From assembly GCA_002840115.1 (NCBI GenBank), contig PGZG01000106.1, forward strand, positions 1 to 6,527: 6,527 nucleotides of DNA. Reading direction: 5' to 3'. This DNA comes from Gammaproteobacteria bacterium HGW-Gammaproteobacteria-14 (GTDB lineage Bacteria > Pseudomonadota > Gammaproteobacteria > Pseudomonadales > Alcanivoracaceae). This document shows, piece by piece, positions 5,357 to 6,527 of the stretch (positions are counted from its first letter, which is position 1; the number at the start of each line of letters is the position of its first letter). Below the pieces are notes generated by a model, which saw only the letters and a program-made list of their open reading frames with translations, made no database searches and was not told where the DNA came from. The translations under genes and the position numbers were made by a program.

Positions 5357-6527
5357 ATGCGAGTGGTGATTGCGCAACGCAATTTTCATGTCGGTGACAT
5401 TGAGGCAAATGCACAGCGAGTTATTGCGGCGGCGGATGAGGCGCGCCGATTGCTGGGTGCCGATCTGGTGGTGTTTCCGGAGCTGTGTCTGACCGGCTAT
5501 CCGCCGGAGGACTTGCTGCTCCGGCCGAGCCTGAATACCCGAATAGAAGATGCCTTGCGGGACATCGCAGCGGCGATTGAGGTGCCTCTGCTGCTTGGTT
5601 ATCCCGGAGTTCGCAATGGCCGCCGCTTTAACGTGGCGGGCCTGCTGAGACCCGGTAGCGCGAAACCCGAGGCCGAGTACTTTAAGCAGTGCCTGCCAAA
5701 TTATCGGGTATTTGATGAGAAGCGCTATTTTCACACGGGGGATCACCCCGTGGTGATCGACATTGGTGGCATCCGTATCGGTGTGACGGTCTGTGAGGAT
5801 ATTTGGCATGCTCCGCCGGCTGCACAGGCAGTGGCTGCCGGCGCTCAGGTGTTGGTGAATCTCAATGCGTCGCCGTTTCGACGGGACAAGCATCAGGAGC
5901 GTCTGGATCAGGTGTCTGCGCGCGCCAAAGAAAACCACATTCCGGTAATTTACGGCAATTTGATTGGCGGGCAGGATGAGCTGGTCTTTGACGGCGGTTC
6001 TTTTGCGGTGGATGCCGCGGGGGATCTGGTGGTGCAAGGTGGCTTTTTCGAAGAAGCGCTGGTGCCGGTGGATCTCGACATGGAGAACGGGCTGGTTGTT
6101 CTCAGCGGTGAGCGTTTACTTGCGCCGGATGAAGAAGAAAGCGTGTATCGCGCGTTGGTGTTATCGACCCGGGATTATGTGGAAAAAAACGGTTTCAAAG
6201 GGGCGCTACTGGGTCTCTCCGGAGGCATTGATTCTGCCTTGACGCTGGCTGTTGCCGTCGATGCGCTGGGAGCAGAGCGGGTGAACGCGGTAATGATGCC
6301 GTTTCGGTATACCTCGCAAATCAGCCTTGATGATGCGGCGGAGCAAGCCGCTACGTTAGGCGTGGGTTATCAGGTGCTGCCAATTGAACCTGCTTTCGCC
6401 GGGTTTATGCAGGTTCTTCACGAGCCTTTTGCCGGGTTGTCGGCGGATACCACGGAGGAAAACCTGCAGGCCCGTTGTCGCGGTACTCTGTTGATGGCGC
6501 TTTCCAACAAGACGGGCCAGCTGGTGC
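5357..6527 (+). CDS. nadE: Glutamine-dependent NAD+ synthase NadE, 3' end cut by window
   Basis: The first 390 residues of a two-domain enzyme that is usually about 540 long. It converts nicotinic acid adenine dinucleotide, ATP and glutamine-derived ammonia to NAD+, the last step of NAD synthesis, in the cytoplasm. The N-terminal carbon-nitrogen hydrolase (glutaminase) domain, about 1-250, carries the full catalytic triad: E42 in VVFPELCLTGYPPEDL, K110 in YFKQCLPNY and C146 in VTVCEDIW. The C-terminal ammonia-dependent synthase domain, from about 258, has the PP-loop ATP-binding motif LSGGIDSA (287-294) and MMPFRYTS. The start MRVVIAQ, with ATG 5357 after GGAG, matches the usual family N-terminus. 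It is transcribed away from the pilSR operon through a shared 95-bp spacer. The remaining roughly 150 residues lie outside the window. The glutaminase domain distinguishes it from the short ammonia-only NadE form. Confidence 0.96.
   Translation, partial: MRVVIAQRNFHVGDIEANAQRVIAAADEARRLLGADLVVFPELCLTGYPPEDLLLRPSLNTRIEDALRDIAAAIEVPLLLGYPGVRNGRRFNVAGLLRPGSAKPEAEYFKQCLPNYRVFDEKRYFHTGDHPVVIDIGGIRIGVTVCEDIWHAPPAAQAVAAGAQVLVNLNASPFRRDKHQERLDQVSARAKENHIPVIYGNLIGGQDELVFDGGSFAVDAAGDLVVQGGFFEEALVPVDLDMENGLVVLSGERLLAPDEEESVYRALVLSTRDYVEKNGFKGALLGLSGGIDSALTLAVAVDALGAERVNAVMMPFRYTSQISLDDAAEQAATLGVGYQVLPIEPAFAGFMQVLHEPFAGLSADTTEENLQARCRGTLLMALSNKTGQLV

Noticed and set aside
5262..5414. N-terminal extension of the PP0621-like gene to an ATG at 5414.
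   Set aside because: It would run through the divergent spacer into nadE, and it encodes no family-like sequence; GGAG selects ATG 5261.

Overview
The window looks like the chromosome of a Gammaproteobacterium of the Pseudomonas/Marinobacter/Oceanospirillales sort. That placement rests on protein resemblance and gene order only: a minor pilin (pilE), glycine oxidase (thiO) and the pilR/pilS two-component pair lie together, as thiO and pilSR do near the minor-pilin genes in Pseudomonas. Every base of the right 5.5 kb is accounted for by conserved genes on tight spacing. There are no transposases, tRNAs, CRISPR arrays or phage genes.

Layout, left to right. A GspH/FimT-like (pseudo)pilin reads leftward out of the window (260 to 1, minus strand); its 3' half shows a reading-frame conflict. 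A 185-bp divergent spacer (261-445) follows, then a rightward pair: pilE (446-910) and thiO (971-2050). thiO overlaps the end of pilR by 40 bp, tail to tail. The leftward operon is PP0621-like small membrane protein (5261-5019), pilS (5029-3431) and pilR (3417-2011), with an 11-bp overlap and a 13-bp gap, which points to co-transcription and translational coupling. A 95-bp divergent spacer (5262-5356) separates it from nadE, which runs rightward off the edge (5357 to 6527, 390 codons seen).

How the genes fit together: PilS is a six-TM sensor histidine kinase and PilR its sigma-54-dependent response regulator. In Pseudomonas this pair drives transcription of the major pilin gene, which is not in this window. 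PilE and the FimT-like protein are type IV (pseudo)pilins of the pilus tip or initiation complex. ThiO (thiamine thiazole synthesis) and NadE (last step of NAD synthesis) are metabolic neighbours rather than pilus parts. I see no new multi-gene system. The best leads are local: the fimT frame conflict, spaced GTCRG repeats upstream of pilE, the unusually long PilE leader and short Cys loop, a G8 tract in thiO, and the low-complexity convergent overlap of thiO and pilR.
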